Shown: piece by piece, positions 24,124 to 25,825 of the stretch
How positions within the stretch are numbered: position 1 is the stretch's first letter
How the letters are laid out: every line of letters begins with the position of its first letter
Virus record (IMG/VR): IMGVR_UViG_3300017917_003501
Location: 1 to 25,825 of that record
Length of the DNA: 25,825 nt
Source: a virus
Reading direction: 5' to 3' (one strand)
Notes under the pieces: generated by a model
Databases searched by the model: none
Told to the model about the DNA's origin: nothing
Seen by the model: only the letters and a program-made list of their open reading frames with translations
Translations under genes and position numbers: made by a program

Positions 24124-24909
24124 TTGGCTGACATAAGTGCATACGTAACATTCACATCAGGAACTGGTCCTGGTCCTTATAATATATACTATCGTAATCC
24201 TTTAACAAACGATTTAGTATTTTATGAGGGGCCATTAACATTACAGGAATTATATAATACAAGAATTATTCAAGTACCGGAAACTACAAAAACAATTACT
24301 GTAAAAAATATTAATCCTGCTTGTAACGGGCGTTTTAAAGATATTCCAATTACTTATAATCCGTTGACTCCAACCCCAACAATGACGTCAACTTCAACAC
24401 CAACACCGGATTTAACACAAACACCAACTGTTACAGCAACTGCAACAAATACACCATCACCAACTTTAACACCAACGTTAACTGCAACACCGACATCAAC
24501 ACCAACAAATACACCAACACCGTCTACTCCATTAGTAGCAGTCAATGTATCTTTAACAATAGATCCAGGAAATACAGGATATACGAGAATATACAGATTT
24601 AACGGTGTTACTTCTACCTTGTTAACAACTTTAAGTACTACAACATCAACAACTGTCTTTATACCTAGTGGCCAGCAGTATTATGTCATAACAGTTCAAC
24701 AAAGTAGACAGTTTGATACTCAGGTAGCTCAAATTAATAATTATATTAATGGTGTTGCCGATATTTGTAGTCCATACGTTGTAACAACATTGAATAGTAT
24801 AGCAGAATTACAATGTTCTTCTCAATATTCACCAAATCTTTACCCAACAGCTCAATATGGAGGTAGTTACACTGTTAATACCTTCCTTGGATATAGAAGA
24901 CCTGTTTAA
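24124..24909 (+). CDS. Small fibre-like protein with second Thr/Pro tract (TTG start)
   Basis: This 261-residue protein starts at TTG. No in-frame ATG is found before residue 87, and the TTG is 14 bases after an ATATTTATA box. Residues 1-80 form a small beta domain (AYVTFTSGTGPGPYNIYY). Residues 82-134 are a Thr/Pro-rich tract with Thr or Ser at 26 of 27 alternating positions (one Asp at 96), like the fibre protein at 15982-18375. Residues 137-261 form a beta-rich C-terminal domain with Ser/Thr/Gln-rich strands and a few Cys. There is no membrane segment. It is likely a virion surface protein and a second candidate acceptor for the glycosylation cassette that lies between it and the first one. 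Confidence 0.72.
   Translation: MADISAYVTFTSGTGPGPYNIYYRNPLTNDLVFYEGPLTLQELYNTRIIQVPETTKTITVKNINPACNGRFKDIPITYNPLTPTPTMTSTSTPTPDLTQTPTVTATATNTPSPTLTPTLTATPTSTPTNTPTPSTPLVAVNVSLTIDPGNTGYTRIYRFNGVTSTLLTTLSTTTSTTVFIPSGQQYYVITVQQSRQFDTQVAQINNYINGVADICSPYVVTTLNSIAELQCSSQYSPNLYPTAQYGGSYTVNTFLGYRRPV
24367..24525 (+). repeat. Second Thr-X dipeptide tract
   Basis: Fifty-three codons encode Thr or Ser at alternate positions with Pro, Ala, Leu, Ser, Val and others between. It has the same register and style as the 16978-17628 tract but no long exact repeats that I can see. Shared design across two proteins argues for a functional rather than accidental repeat. Confidence 0.92.
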
Positions 24910-24924
24910 TAAATTAATTTTTAT

Positions 24925-25251
24925 ATGCCAGCAATATATAGCGGATCTTTTCAACTATCTTTCAAAAACAGTCATACTGTTTATGAGAATGAAGTACGTT
25001 GTGTTATCCAAAATACTGAATTCAATTTATCATACAATCCAACTTTATTAACAGGTAGTTATGAAAGTGGTTCTTTAAAAGATTTTGCTACTGGTTCTGC
25101 TCTACCATCAGGTTCATATTTTACACCTTATGCTACAGCAATTGGTTTGTATAATGATAATAATGAATTATTAGCAGTAGCTAAATTTGGTAAACCAATC
25201 TTAATGTCACCTTATACAGATATGACATTCGTAGTTAAATACGATACTTAA
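24925..25251 (+). CDS. Short paralogue of the C-terminal module of the 14992 protein
   Basis: This 108-residue beta-rich protein carries the same module as the C-terminus of the 14992-15975 protein. NTEFNLSYNPTLL here aligns with NEYNYTTNPSI there, and LYNDNNELLAVAKFGKPI (75-92) with MYNDNNELLAVAKLSKPL, and both end a few residues later in a short strand (VVKYDT against RVKLDY). It lacks the N-terminal domain of that protein. It follows the Thr/Pro protein by 15 bases with an A/T-rich leader and no Shine-Dalgarno. It is probably a small virion protein that uses the same binding site in the baseplate or fibre network. Confidence 0.75.
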   Translation: MPAIYSGSFQLSFKNSHTVYENEVRCVIQNTEFNLSYNPTLLTGSYESGSLKDFATGSALPSGSYFTPYATAIGLYNDNNELLAVAKFGKPILMSPYTDMTFVVKYDT

Positions 25252-25269
25252 AAATAAAATAAATTAGTT

Positions 25270-25725
25270 ATGTTTCAAGTAGTAGGACCCGTTCCTAAAG
25301 TAGAGGATCTAATTAATGATCCTAGTTTTGATCCTTCTGAATATTATGGATATGTTTATTGCACTGTAGATACAACTACAGGTAAACAATATATTGGTAA
25401 AAAAGCATTTTTTCATAAGAAAAATCAAAAATTAGGTAAGAAAGAATTAGCTGCCTTACCTACGGCTCGTGGTAAAAAACCAAGCAAAAAATTAGTTATA
25501 TCGGAAAGTGATTGGAAAACATACTATGGCTCATCAGCAGAAGTAAAGAAATTATCAAAAGAAAATTTAGTACGCTACGTGTTTAAGCTATGTAAAACCA
25601 GTAAGCAATTAACATACTGGGAAACAAAATATCTATTTCAACACAACGTTTTAGAAGATGATAGCTACCTAAACGATAACATATTAGGTAAATTCTTTAG
25701 AAAAGATTTGATTTCGGCAGAGTAA
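25270..25725 (+). CDS. GIY-YIG-type nuclease of T4-like phages
   Basis: This 151-residue protein has the GIY-YIG pattern: GYVYCTV (27-33), KQYIGKKAFF (39-48) with the second half as YIG, DWKTYYGSS (81-89), a helix with Arg102 and a later Glu118 in YWETKYLF (116-123), then LNDNILGKF (134-142). This small protein type is common in T4-like phages and is often annotated as a Seg- or Hef-like endonuclease. It is short and lacks an obvious DNA-binding extension, and it is not inside another gene, so a free-standing homing enzyme or a repair/recombination nuclease are both possible. It lies 18 bases before the probable primase. Confidence 0.75.
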   Translation: MFQVVGPVPKVEDLINDPSFDPSEYYGYVYCTVDTTTGKQYIGKKAFFHKKNQKLGKKELAALPTARGKKPSKKLVISESDWKTYYGSSAEVKKLSKENLVRYVFKLCKTSKQLTYWETKYLFQHNVLEDDSYLNDNILGKFFRKDLISAE

Positions 25726-25743
25726 ATTATTATATTCCAGGTT

Positions 25744-25825
25744 ATGGAAAATGCTGCTCTACTAGTATTAGTAGAATCTGTTTTAGGTAAAGGAACACCA
25801 ACAAGCAAAGGTAACTATGCTTTTA
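25744..25825 (+). CDS. Probable DNA primase, N-terminal fragment
   Basis: An ATG at 25744 opens a frame that runs off the window after 27 codons. The residues (ALLVLVESVLGKGTPTSKGN, then YAF) look like the N-terminus of primases in T4-like phages, just before the expected zinc-binding Cys-Pro-x-Cys. That part lies outside the window, so the identity is a guess from memory. The 18-base gap after the nuclease gene and the A/T-rich leader fit a real start. If correct, it marks the change from virion genes to replication genes. Confidence 0.45.
   Translation, partial: MENAALLVLVESVLGKGTPTSKGNYAF

Noticed and set aside
24354-24545. Minus-strand open frame rich in Val and Gly
   Set aside because: It mirrors the second Thr-X tract and has no independent support.

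Overview
The window is about 25.8 kb of an AT-rich genome that reads as a T4-like (contractile-tailed) bacteriophage. Every gene I can support lies on the + strand, and they are packed with gaps of 0-60 bases apart from the first 149 bases. The identification rests on a gp55-type late sigma factor and a run of T4-type baseplate genes (hub gp5-like, gp25-like, gp6-like). Start codons lack Shine-Dalgarno sequences and follow A/T-rich leaders, three stop/start pairs use TAATG, and one gap carries a TAnnTTTG box. These traits suggest a Bacteroidetes host, but that is inference and no host gene is present to prove it. There is no gene-free stretch over 300 bases. I found no tRNA, CRISPR array or insertion sequence.

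Layout. 1-149: leader with a GC-richer patch and no firm gene. 150-1476: two small proteins and the late sigma factor. 1506-7207: baseplate block, comprising a small protein, a gp5-like hub without lysozyme, a long helical protein with hydrophobic segments (tape-measure candidate), a small protein, gp25 and gp6. 7227-8063: a GH19 peptidoglycan hydrolase with a peptidoglycan-binding domain. 8108-15975: virion surface and baseplate proteins, including a 1566-residue protein with a tail-protein-I-like section. 15982-18375: a 797-residue fibre-like protein with a 217-residue Thr/Pro-rich centre. 18436-24100: a six-gene sugar-modification cassette. 24124-25251: a second, smaller Thr/Pro-rich protein and a short paralogue of the C-terminus of the 14992-15975 protein. 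25270-25825: a GIY-YIG-type nuclease and the first codons of a probable DNA primase.

The most interesting feature is the 15982-24909 region. Two virion-type proteins carry tracts in which almost every second residue is Thr or Ser (108 of 109 alternating positions in the first, 26 of 27 in the second). Between them lie a GT60-type polypeptide N-acetylglucosaminyltransferase (the family known from Dictyostelium Skp1 and Trypanosoma cruzi mucin O-glycosylation), up to four further glycosyltransferase domains and two methyltransferases. The simplest reading is a phage-encoded, mucin-like O-glycosylation system in which GT60 starts a GlcNAc-Thr glycan on the phage's own fibre, the other transferases extend it and the methyltransferases cap it. 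That linkage is inferred from family and position and has not been demonstrated.

A second theme is regulation. The 9-mer ATATTTATA occurs in six of the short gaps, three times exactly 14 bases before a start codon. It is the reverse complement of the T4 late-promoter core plus one base, and the window itself encodes the late sigma factor. The glycosylation cassette lacks this motif and instead follows a host-like TAnnTTTG box, so it may be expressed at a different time.
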